Source of the DNA: Streptomyces sp. NRRL F-2580
Lineage (GTDB): Bacteria > Actinomycetota > Actinomycetes > Streptomycetales > Streptomycetaceae
DNA length: 64,000 bases
Assembly: GCF_000720115.1 (NCBI RefSeq)
Contig: NZ_JOIR01000001.1
Span: forward strand, 252,654 to 316,653
Direction: 5' to 3'
The translations under genes were made by a program, and so were the position numbers. Below, one piece after another: positions 33,565 through 40,358 of this stretch. The notes beneath the pieces are model-generated. The model ran no database searches. It was not told the origin of the DNA and saw only the letters and a list, made by a program, of their open reading frames with translations. Positions within the stretch are counted from its first letter, which is position 1, and each line of letters opens with the position of its first letter.

Positions 33565-34563
33565 TCACCGGCCCGGCGAGAAGTCGATCTCGCAGGGGGT
33601 GACCTTCGACGTCTCCTTCACGCCGTACCCGACCTTCGCGGAGGGGCTCGACGGCCCCGCCGGCTTGGTGAGCACGAGGGTGTACCCCGGAGGGACCGTC
33701 TTCGAATTGATCCGCAACCGAGGCGTCGTCCCGACGGACACCTCGGCCTCGTGGTCGGCCTGCGGGCCCCGGTAGCCGCCCCCCACGTGCGTGCACTCCG
33801 ACGCGGGCTTCTTCTCGATCACCGCGACGCTGACCCCCTGGGCCTGAAGGCTCTGAACCAGTGCGGCCAGCCCCTCAGGCGCGGGAACGTCGACCTCGAT
33901 GGTCTTGCCGGGGTCCTTCGGAGGCTCGGAGCGCGCCTTCAGCGCTTCTTCCAGGCCCTCGGAGTAGTCGATCGAGCAGGACGGGACCTTGGCCGTCTCG
34001 ACCACGCCGAAGCCGATCCCCTGCTCACCCAGCGGGTAGTAGTCAGCCCACGGGAACATCAGCGTGTAGCCCGGGGGGACCGTCTTCGCGTTGACCTTGA
34101 GGACGAAGCCGTCATCGCTGTGCTGCAGGATCTCGGCCTCGCGGTCGGCCTGCGGACCGCGGCCACCGCCACCGAGCTCGGAGCACTGGGACCGCGGCCG
34201 CTTCGGGACCAACGCGACCTGGACCCCCAGCTCCTTCAGCCGGTCCACGAGGGCCGGGACCTGGTGCTGCTCGGGCAGCTTGAACCGGAGCGACCCGTCC
34301 GGATCCCTCTTGATCTCCGGCGCGCTCGTGGCCGTAGGGCTCGGCGAACCGGTGGGCGCGTCCGAGGGCAGCGAGCCGTTGCGGGTGCTGCCCGGCAGGG
34401 CCATGACCGCGAGTACGACGGCGGTGGCGACGCCCACCCCGAGCGGGATGCCGTAGCGGCGGGCGAAGTTGCGGGCGGGGGCCGGGGCCGGGGCCTCCTC
34501 CGGGAGGCGGGCCAGCAGCGCCGCCTTGAGCCGGTCCTCGAACCCGCTGGGCCTGGTGCTCAT
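33565..34563 (-). CDS. membrane-anchored protein with duplicated extracellular domain, sigma-factor partner
   Basis: A 332-residue protein: short cytoplasmic N-terminus (1-35), one membrane helix (about 36-56), a Pro/Ser/Thr stalk (60-85), then two homologous domains at about 91-203 and 222-332. Both contain G(G/Y)RGPQAD(R/H)EAE and (N/S)AKTVPPGYTL-type segments (INSKTVPPGYTL in the second) and paired cysteines (C127/C196 and C257/C324), so the region is a tandem duplication, probably with disulfides. Its start overlaps the stop of an ECF sigma gene by 4 bp, the usual place for an anti-sigma factor, but no ZAS zinc motif is visible in the short N-terminus. Confidence 0.75.
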   Translation of the reverse strand: MSTRPSGFEDRLKAALLARLPEEAPAPAPARNFARRYGIPLGVGVATAVVLAVMALPGSTRNGSLPSDAPTGSPSPTATSAPEIKRDPDGSLRFKLPEQHQVPALVDRLKELGVQVALVPKRPRSQCSELGGGGRGPQADREAEILQHSDDGFVLKVNAKTVPPGYTLMFPWADYYPLGEQGIGFGVVETAKVPSCSIDYSEGLEEALKARSEPPKDPGKTIEVDVPAPEGLAALVQSLQAQGVSVAVIEKKPASECTHVGGGYRGPQADHEAEVSVGTTPRLRINSKTVPPGYTLVLTKPAGPSSPSAKVGYGVKETSKVTPCEIDFSPGR

Positions 34564-35138
34564 CGGGCTGCCTCCAACTGCGGTTCGGTGACGGTGGCGC
34601 GCCCGGTCCCGCGCAGCGCGCGGCGGGCCCGGTGGAGGCGGACGCGGACGGTCGCCTGGGTGATGCCGAGGGCCTGGGCGGCCTCGGCCGGGGTGAGCTG
34701 GTCGACGACCACGAGGTCGAGGGCCGCGCGCAGCGGCTCGGAAAGAGCGGCGTGACGTTCCGCCAGGGACCTGAAGGCCCGCTGGGCGTCGATCCGTTCC
34801 TCCAGGGCCGCGACGTCCCCGTCCTCCAGGAGACGGCGGCCGCTCAGCCGCGCCAGGGCGCCGCTCTCCCGGGCGAGCCCGCGGGCGTGGCCCGACAGGA
34901 CGTTGCGGGCTATCCCGAACAACCAGGCGATCGGCGCTCCCCTGTTGGGCCGATAGCCGGAGGTCGAGCCCATCGCCGCGAGGAAGATGTCCGCCGTCAG
35001 GTCCGCCGCCAGGTGCGGGTCGGCGACCCGGCGGGTGACGAATCCGAGCACGGCGTCGATGTGCTCCTCGTAGAACGCGCCGAATCCCTCGTGCGTGGTG
35101 AGATCCGGTGGCCCGGTCTTCTGTCCTGGGCTTCGCAC
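34560..35138 (-). CDS. ECF-type RNA polymerase sigma factor
   Basis: A 192-residue sigma-70-like factor. Region 2 includes FYEEHIDAVLGFVTRRVADP and LTADIFLAAMGSTSGYRPNR with IAWLFGIARNVLSGHAR; region 4 is LSEPLRAALDLVVVDQLTPAEAAQALGITQATVRVRLHRARRALRG (split here for reading), a typical helix-turn-helix. GTG 35138 is chosen since GGGAGG lies 8 bases upstream. The stop overlaps the membrane partner gene by 4 bp, so the two are translated together. Target promoters are unknown. Confidence 0.9.
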   Translation of the reverse strand: MRSPGQKTGPPDLTTHEGFGAFYEEHIDAVLGFVTRRVADPHLAADLTADIFLAAMGSTSGYRPNRGAPIAWLFGIARNVLSGHARGLARESGALARLSGRRLLEDGDVAALEERIDAQRAFRSLAERHAALSEPLRAALDLVVVDQLTPAEAAQALGITQATVRVRLHRARRALRGTGRATVTEPQLEAAR

Positions 35139-35211
35139 CCTGGTTCCTCCCCTGCGGCGGGGGCCGGTCGGCCCCCTCACTCCGTACTTGGCCGCAGCCC
35201 CCGAAAACGTT

Positions 35212-36078
35212 TCACCGGGACCGGAGGAACCGCACCGGAGTCCCCGGCCGGGCCTGCGCCGCCGCGTCCAGGGCCGGGCCCGCCGGGACCACGCCGACCA
35301 CCGGGTAGCCGCCCGTCACCGGGTGGTCGGCCAGGAACACCACCGGCAGGCCGTCCGGCGGGACCTGGACCGCGCCCAGCACCATGCCCTCGCTCGGCAG
35401 TTCCCCGGGCCGGGCGCGGACCAGCGCCGGGCCCGCCTCCGTGCGCAGGCCGATGCGGTTGGACCTCGCCGACACCCGGAACTCCGCCCGCCACAGCCCG
35501 GCCAGCGAATCCGGCGCGAACCAGTCCGCGCGCGGCCCCAAGCGGAGCGGCAGCAGCAGTTCCGCGGGCGGCCCGGGCAGGCCGCAGACGTCCGCCCCGG
35601 GCACCGGATCCGGCCCGGCCGGGCCCACCGGCAGCCGCATCCCGGCCGACAGGACGGCCGGCCCCAACCCCGACAGCAGGTCCGCCGAGCGACTGCCGAG
35701 GACCGGCGGGACGGCCAGGCCTCCCCGTACCGCGACGTAGCTGCGCAGCCCCGACTCCGCCGGGCCCACCTCCAGTTCCGCCCCGGCCGGCAGCAGGACC
35801 GCCGCTCCCCAGGCCGCCGGGCGACCTGAGATCCGTACGGAACAGGGTGCGCCCGTGACCGCCACGACCGTCGAGGAGAGCGCCCGCAGCCCCGTCCCGT
35901 CCAGGGTCGTCTCCAGCGCCGCCGCGTCCGGCGCGTTGCCCAGGAGGCGGTTGGCCAGCGCGTGCGCCGCCGTGTCCAGAGCGCCCGAGCGGGGGACGCC
36001 CAGGTGTGCGTACCCGGGGCGCCCCCGGTCCTGGACCGTGGTCAGCGCGCCCGGCCGCACCACCAGCAGTTCAGTCAT
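35212..36078 (-). CDS. pxpC: 5-oxoprolinase subunit C (biotin-dependent carboxyltransferase family)
   Basis: A 288-residue protein of the KipA/AHS2 family, with VVRPGALTTVQDRGRPGYAHLG near the start, LGVPRSGALDTAAHALANRLL, and FLADHPVTGGYPVVGVV toward the C-terminus. With PxpA and PxpB it forms prokaryotic 5-oxoprolinase, which opens 5-oxoproline to glutamate using ATP and removes a damaging by-product of glutamine. The ATG overlaps the end of pxpB by 8 bp, so the three genes form one coupled operon A-B-C. There is no biotin attachment site, as expected for this subunit. Confidence 0.92.
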   Translation of the reverse strand: MTELLVVRPGALTTVQDRGRPGYAHLGVPRSGALDTAAHALANRLLGNAPDAAALETTLDGTGLRALSSTVVAVTGAPCSVRISGRPAAWGAAVLLPAGAELEVGPAESGLRSYVAVRGGLAVPPVLGSRSADLLSGLGPAVLSAGMRLPVGPAGPDPVPGADVCGLPGPPAELLLPLRLGPRADWFAPDSLAGLWRAEFRVSARSNRIGLRTEAGPALVRARPGELPSEGMVLGAVQVPPDGLPVVFLADHPVTGGYPVVGVVPAGPALDAAAQARPGTPVRFLRSR

Positions 36079-36691
36079 GGCCCGCCTCCGTGAACCGCAC
36101 CCGGACGCCGGGCGCGAACAGCGCCGCGGGCTCCCGCTCCGGGTCCCACAGCACCGCGTCCGTGGAGCCGATCAGCTGCCAGCCGCCGGGGGAGGAGCGC
36201 GGGTACACCCCCGCGTACTCGCCGGCCAGCGCCAGCGAGCCCGCCGGGACGGCCGTCCGGGGCGTGTCCCGGCGCGGCAGGTGGAAGCGCTCCGGGAGCC
36301 CCGTCAGGTAGCCGAAGCCGGGGGCGAACCCGCAGAAGGCCACCCGGAAGCCGGTGCCGCCCACGATCCCCGGCACCTCCCGCGGGGACACCCCCCACCG
36401 CCGGGCCACCTCCGCCAGGTCCGGGCCGTCGTACCGCACCGGGACGGTGACCAGCGGCCCCTCCGCCTCCGCGAGCGCCGGCACCTCCCACCGGGCGATC
36501 CGGGCACCCAGCGCGGCCGGGTCCCGCACCCCGTCCAGCAGTACCGTCCGCGCGGCCGGCACGAGGTCCCGTACGGGCCCCAGCTCGCCCGCGTCCCGGC
36601 GGCGCAGCAGCTCGGCGTGGAGCGCGGCCACCTCCGCCGCCGAGTCCAGTTCGATCAACAGCGCCCCGCCGCCCACCACGAGCGGCCTCAC
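36071..36691 (-). CDS. pxpB: 5-oxoprolinase subunit B
   Basis: A 206-residue KipI/AHS1-family protein. Landmarks are VTVPVRYDGPDLAEVARRWG, FCGFAPGFGYLTGLP, and PRTAVPAGSLALAGEYAGVYPRSSPGGWQLIG (quoted as two overlapping landmarks: VPAGSLALAGEYAGVYP and SSPGGWQLIGST). GTG 36691 overlaps the pxpA stop (GTGA) and there is an 8-bp overlap with pxpC. The family also includes the B. subtilis kinase inhibitor KipI, but the complete pxpABC set here favours the oxoprolinase role. The very long frame that continues upstream is a non-coding shadow. Confidence 0.92.
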   Translation of the reverse strand: MRPLVVGGGALLIELDSAAEVAALHAELLRRRDAGELGPVRDLVPAARTVLLDGVRDPAALGARIARWEVPALAEAEGPLVTVPVRYDGPDLAEVARRWGVSPREVPGIVGGTGFRVAFCGFAPGFGYLTGLPERFHLPRRDTPRTAVPAGSLALAGEYAGVYPRSSPGGWQLIGSTDAVLWDPEREPAALFAPGVRVRFTEAGHD

Positions 36692-37482
36692 GCGAAGGCC
36701 TCCACGCGGACCCCGGCCGCGCCCAGCGCCTCCCGGACCCGCCGCGCGAGCACGGCCGCCCCCGGGGTGTCCCCGTGCAGGCACAGTGAACGCGCGGCCA
36801 CCCGGACCGACGAGCCGTCGGCAGCCACCACCGTCCGCACGGCGGCCATCCGCACGGCCCGCGCCACGACCGCGTCCGGGTCGTGCAGCACCGCTCCCGG
36901 CTCGGTGCGCGGAACCAGCGTCCCTGCGGGCGTGTAGGCGCGGTCGGCGAAGGCCTCCGGTACGGCGGCCAGCCCGGCCTCGCCGGCGGCGGCGAGCAGG
37001 AGCGACCCGGGCAGTCCCAGTACGGGCAGGCCCCCGGTGGCACCGGACCCGGCGGCCAGCCGGACGCCCGCGACCACGGCCGCGGCCTGGTCCCCGTCGT
37101 GCACGGTCCGGTTGTAGAGCGCGCCGTGCGGTTTCACGTACGACACCCGGGAGCCGGCCGCCCGCGCGAACACCTCCAGCGCGCCGATCTGGTAAGCCAC
37201 CTCGTCCGCCAGCTCGGCGGCCGGGACGTCCATCGCGCGCCGTCCGAAGCCGGCGAGGTCGCGGTAGGAGACCTGCGCGCCGATCCGTACGCCCCGCTCG
37301 GCGGCCAGTTCGCAGACGCGGCGCATGATGGACGGGTCGCCGGCGTGGAAACCGCAGGCCACGTTGGCGCTCGTGACGACGGACAGCAGGGCCTCGTCGT
37401 CGGTGAGCGTCCAGCGTCCGAATCCCTCGCCGAGGTCGGCGTTGAGGTCGACCACCGCAGAGGATGCGATCATGGAATCCAT
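36688..37482 (-). CDS. pxpA: 5-oxoprolinase subunit A (LamB/YcsF family)
   Basis: A 264-residue LamB/YcsF protein with VDLNADLGEGFGRW at the N-terminus, SANVACGFHAGDPSIMRR, GAQVSYRDLAGFGRRAMD, YVKPHGALYNRTVHD and LCLHGDTPGA, the canonical landmarks. It provides the 5-oxoproline binding subunit of the PxpABC enzyme. The start is uncertain: ATG 37482 is chosen, but ATG 37473 is equally close and neither has a strong ribosome binding site; a start at 37563 would add residues not seen in the family. It is divergent from the SMC-like operon, about 100 bp apart. Confidence 0.92.
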   Translation of the reverse strand: MDSMIASSAVVDLNADLGEGFGRWTLTDDEALLSVVTSANVACGFHAGDPSIMRRVCELAAERGVRIGAQVSYRDLAGFGRRAMDVPAAELADEVAYQIGALEVFARAAGSRVSYVKPHGALYNRTVHDGDQAAAVVAGVRLAAGSGATGGLPVLGLPGSLLLAAAGEAGLAAVPEAFADRAYTPAGTLVPRTEPGAVLHDPDAVVARAVRMAAVRTVVAADGSSVRVAARSLCLHGDTPGAAVLARRVREALGAAGVRVEAFA

Positions 37483-37570
37483 GCGCTGAGCGTAGAGCAG
37501 ACGTCCCACGGTTCGGCCGGGGACGATCCGGCCGAACCATGCCGTTTGGGATGTTGTCAGCAACAGCGCC

Positions 37571-37582
37571 TAGTCTTTGTCC
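37571..37582 (+). promoter_or_regulatory. probable -10 box giving a leaderless transcript
   Basis: TAGTCT at 37571-37576 is followed by only six bases before GTG 37583. In Streptomyces this spacing typically places the transcription start at the first base of the start codon. A TTGGGA at about 37546-37551 could be the -35 region (19-base spacer). No ribosome binding site is visible, which agrees. Confidence 0.5.
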
Positions 37583-39088
37583 GTGACTCTCCCAGCCCCG
37601 GCGAAGACCCTCCCGTCCCCGGCGCCGGGCCCGGCCGCCGACGAGGGCCTGGCCCGGCGGCTGCGCGCCCTCGCCTGCACCGCTCCGCTGCACGACCTCG
37701 ACGTACGCAAGGCCAATCTGGCGGGCGAGTACGGGATCTACGCGATGGCGGAGGTCGCGCTGGCCGCGATCGACCTCGTCACGCTCAACATGGACTTCGA
37801 TACGGGCGCCGACCACGAGCAGATAGTAGCCAGGCTGCTGCCGCGCGTCGCGGCCCAGGCCCCCTCCCGCCCGGCGGCCGAGCACGAGCGGGTGGCCCGC
37901 TGGGTGCTGGAGAACCTGATCAACGTCGGCAGCGTCGACCGCGGCTTCCGCGCGATCTACGGCACCTTCGGCCCGGACGGCGTCTACGTCCGCCGTGACT
38001 ACGACTTCAAGCTGATCGAAGAGGTCCCCGGCTACGGCGGCGCCGTCTACCTGCGCACCACCGACGAGGCCGTCAACGTCCTGGTCGGAGCCCTCGACAC
38101 CGACGTCACCAGCGCCCAGATCGCCGCCGAGGTCAAGCTGGAGGTGCTGATCAGCCGCGGGCGGCTGGCGGACGCCCAGCTCGCCGCCGAGCAGGCCCGC
38201 TACCGGACCGTCCAGTACGCCGAGACCCTGCGCCGCACCCTGGACGCGACCCGGCGCAACGTACGGGCGGTGGACTGGCTGCAGGCCGTGCCCGACATGA
38301 TCGCCGAGGCCCTCGACCACGTCGCCGACCGCTACCGCCACGAGAACGCGATCCTGACCAACATCCGCAAGGCGCGCGACGAGGCCGAGGAGCCGGAGAA
38401 CAAGCGCCGCGCCGCCGAGCTCGTCGACATCGTCAAGGACTGCATCCGCCGCCACACCCAGCTCCAGTCCCGGCTGCTGGACGCGGGCCCGCTGTTCCGT
38501 GCCGAGCAGGACCGCCAGGCCTTCGCCGCCCCGGCGCCGCGCTCCGGCATCGACCTGTACGGCCAGCTCGTGGCCCCGATCCTGCCGCTGCCCCTGGAGC
38601 AGGCGAGCCGGGTGACCGCCGCCTTCTTCGCCTCCGGCGCGGGGCTGCGCACACCCGTCTCGGTGCGGGTGACCGACCTGGTCGAGATCCTGCTCACCCC
38701 GCCCGTGGAGCGCGAGCACCTCGGCGCGGAGATGCCGGAGCCGGACCTCATCGCCACCCCGGACGACAGCCGCTTCAGCGAGGAGCAGCTCGCCGCCGCG
38801 AAGGAGCTCCTGGACCTCCCGCACGACGCACCGCGACGGCTGTCCGGGCTCCTCGCGCAGGCCCGCCGCAGCGATCCCGACCTGCCGTACCTGGTGGCCC
38901 TGCTGGCCGTCCACGCGGCGAGCCCGGCCGTGGGCACGGCGTACCGGCAGGGGGAGGAGCGGCTGCTCTTCGCGGTGGACGACGGCACGCAGCTCGACGA
39001 CCCCGAGTTCGGCGGCGCCGACCTCATCGTCGGCACCGCCCTCCTCGACGCCGCCGGCATGGCCGCGGACCGCGCGGAGGCGTCGTGA
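37583..39088 (+). CDS. SMC-complex partner, MukF/MksF (JetA)-like kleisin candidate
   Basis: A 501-residue soluble protein, first gene of a three-gene operon ending in a giant SMC-like ATPase. The N-terminal ~170 residues look like a winged-helix region with a strand-rich wing (YGTFGPDGVYVRRDYDFKL), followed by a long helical middle (LADAQLAAEQARYRTVQYAE, LDATRRNVRAVDWLQAVPDM, RHENAILTNIRKARDEAEEP) and a smaller C-terminal domain. This order and size fit MksF/JetA/MukF kleisins, but I recognise it by context rather than by a diagnostic motif. GTG 37583 is chosen from the leaderless-type promoter; a TTG two codons earlier is possible. Confidence 0.6.
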   Translation: MTLPAPAKTLPSPAPGPAADEGLARRLRALACTAPLHDLDVRKANLAGEYGIYAMAEVALAAIDLVTLNMDFDTGADHEQIVARLLPRVAAQAPSRPAAEHERVARWVLENLINVGSVDRGFRAIYGTFGPDGVYVRRDYDFKLIEEVPGYGGAVYLRTTDEAVNVLVGALDTDVTSAQIAAEVKLEVLISRGRLADAQLAAEQARYRTVQYAETLRRTLDATRRNVRAVDWLQAVPDMIAEALDHVADRYRHENAILTNIRKARDEAEEPENKRRAAELVDIVKDCIRRHTQLQSRLLDAGPLFRAEQDRQAFAAPAPRSGIDLYGQLVAPILPLPLEQASRVTAAFFASGAGLRTPVSVRVTDLVEILLTPPVEREHLGAEMPEPDLIATPDDSRFSEEQLAAAKELLDLPHDAPRRLSGLLAQARRSDPDLPYLVALLAVHAASPAVGTAYRQGEERLLFAVDDGTQLDDPEFGGADLIVGTALLDAAGMAADRAEAS

Positions 39089-39404
39089 CCGCCGTCGCAT
39101 ATCCAGCCCCTCCGGCGTTTGAGGAGCGGGGTCTGGGGCGGAGCCCCAGGAATCCCGGCTCCGCCGGGCACCGGGCTCTGCCCCGACCCTCCCCCAGCTA
39201 CCGCTGGGAGGTGCCCCCTGCTCAAACGCCGGCGAGGCTGAATATGGCGGGTCGCCCGGCGCTCGCGTGGGCGTCGGGCCGGGCCCGCCTCGGGGCGCGG
39301 GGGCCTGCCCCCGCCGGACAGAACCCGGCCGCCGCCGAAGCCGCCGGCACCGCCCGTACACCCCATACCGCCCGAACCACCCGCACTGCCGAGGAGACCC
39401 ACCC
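39089..39404. other. 316-bp spacer inside the SMC-like operon
   Basis: Between the first and second genes of an otherwise tight operon. It contains the 149-bp element at 39097-39245, then an A/C-rich stretch (39246-39390) with no gene, and the GAGGAG ribosome binding site of the next gene at 39391. A GTG-started frame through this region (39085-39408) is a read-through of the element and not considered a gene. Confidence 0.6.
39097..39245. repeat. complete dispersed palindromic element with terminal inverted repeats
   Basis: About 149 bp. The left end ATATCCAGCC...CCGGCGTTTGAG and the right end CTCAAACGCCGG...GGCTGAATAT are imperfect inverted repeats of about 26 bp. The interior has two smaller hairpins, GGGGCGGAGCCCC and the CCCAGCTACCGCTGGG type. 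Part-copies lie at 17104-17160 and 22620-22680. Elements with this GGCGTTTGAG core recur between genes in many Streptomyces chromosomes (from memory). Confidence 0.8.
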
Positions 39405-40304
39405 GTGAGCGACCACCACGCCGAGCACCCCGCGTGGAGCGAGCCCGCGGCTCCCGCCACCCCCGTCGCGGCCGCGAGCCCGGCGGTGACCCCCGCCGAC
39501 GCCGCCGACGCGGCCCGGCTCGTCGCCTTCGGGCTGCAGCCCAAGCTGCTCCCCGCCCGTGACGCCGAGTACGCCGAGCTGCTGCGCCGCTACCGCGAGG
39601 AGCCCGCCTTCGGCCGCCTCGCCGACGCCGTCGCCACCGGCCTCGGCCTCGTCGTCCTGGAGGTCTCCCCGCGCGCCGGCATGGCCGTGGCAGCCGGCGA
39701 GGACTCCGTCTTCGCCGTCCGGATGGGCGACTACGCCCGCCGCACCGCCGCCGACTCCGCCGACCGGTTCCTGCACGGCCTGGCCCACCTCGCCGTCGCC
39801 GCCCTCGCCTTCCCCCGCCCGGAGGACCTCGCCGACGACGGCTACATCGGCCGCATCACCGTCAACGGCGTCGACTCCTTCGTCCGGCAGACCTGCCGCC
39901 GCCTGGAGGAGTGCGCCGAGGAGATCGGCGAGAACACCGACCCGGCCTCCGACGCCCCCGGCCTGGAGGCCGCCTGGCGCGTCTACTCCCGCCGCAGCGC
40001 GACGGGTGCCACCAAGGACGCCCGCCGCCTCGCCGGCTCCACCACCGGCATCGTCGGCAAGGCCGCCGCCTTCCTCACCGACTCCGGTTTCCTCCAGCGC
40101 ACCGGCGACGAGTCCGGCGGCACCTACCGCACCACCCCGCGCTATCAGCTCCAGGTCCGCGACATGGCGGGCAGCGCGGCCATGGCCGAACTCCTGGAAC
40201 TCGGCGTGGTCCCCGTCAGCGACGGCTCCGCCACCCTCCTGCCGCCGCCCGAGGGCGACGACCTGGACCTGGCCGCCGATGCCGGGCTCCCCTTCCACGC
40301 CTGA
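39405..40304 (+). CDS. SMC-complex partner, MukE/MksE (JetB)-like candidate
   Basis: A 299-residue protein, GTG 39405 with GAGGAG 8 bases upstream. After a low-complexity Ala/Pro N-terminus (1-27), a helical region (FGRLADAVATGLGLVVLEVS) leads to tandem winged-helix-like segments (GYIGRITVNGVDSFVRQTCR; AAWRVYSRRSATGATKDARR, then AFLTDSGFLQRTGDESGGTY). MukE/MksE/JetB subunits are tandem winged-helix proteins of about 200-300 residues encoded between the kleisin and the SMC gene, exactly the position here. Identification is from architecture and gene order; no diagnostic motif exists to confirm it. Confidence 0.6.
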   Translation: MSDHHAEHPAWSEPAAPATPVAAASPAVTPADAADAARLVAFGLQPKLLPARDAEYAELLRRYREEPAFGRLADAVATGLGLVVLEVSPRAGMAVAAGEDSVFAVRMGDYARRTAADSADRFLHGLAHLAVAALAFPRPEDLADDGYIGRITVNGVDSFVRQTCRRLEECAEEIGENTDPASDAPGLEAAWRVYSRRSATGATKDARRLAGSTTGIVGKAAAFLTDSGFLQRTGDESGGTYRTTPRYQLQVRDMAGSAAMAELLELGVVPVSDGSATLLPPPEGDDLDLAADAGLPFHA

Positions 40305-40358
40305 GCCACCCGTCCTCCGTACGCCCTGAGCCACCAGACACCACGAGAGTCCGCCGCC

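Noticed and set aside
39085..39408. 107-codon frame between the first two SMC-operon genes
   Set aside because: It is a translation of the dispersed palindromic element and its flank, without a ribosome binding site.
36071..39544. A 1157-codon minus-strand frame
   Set aside because: Only its last 206 codons (pxpB) are real. The upstream part is antisense to the kleisin-like gene or out of frame with pxpA.
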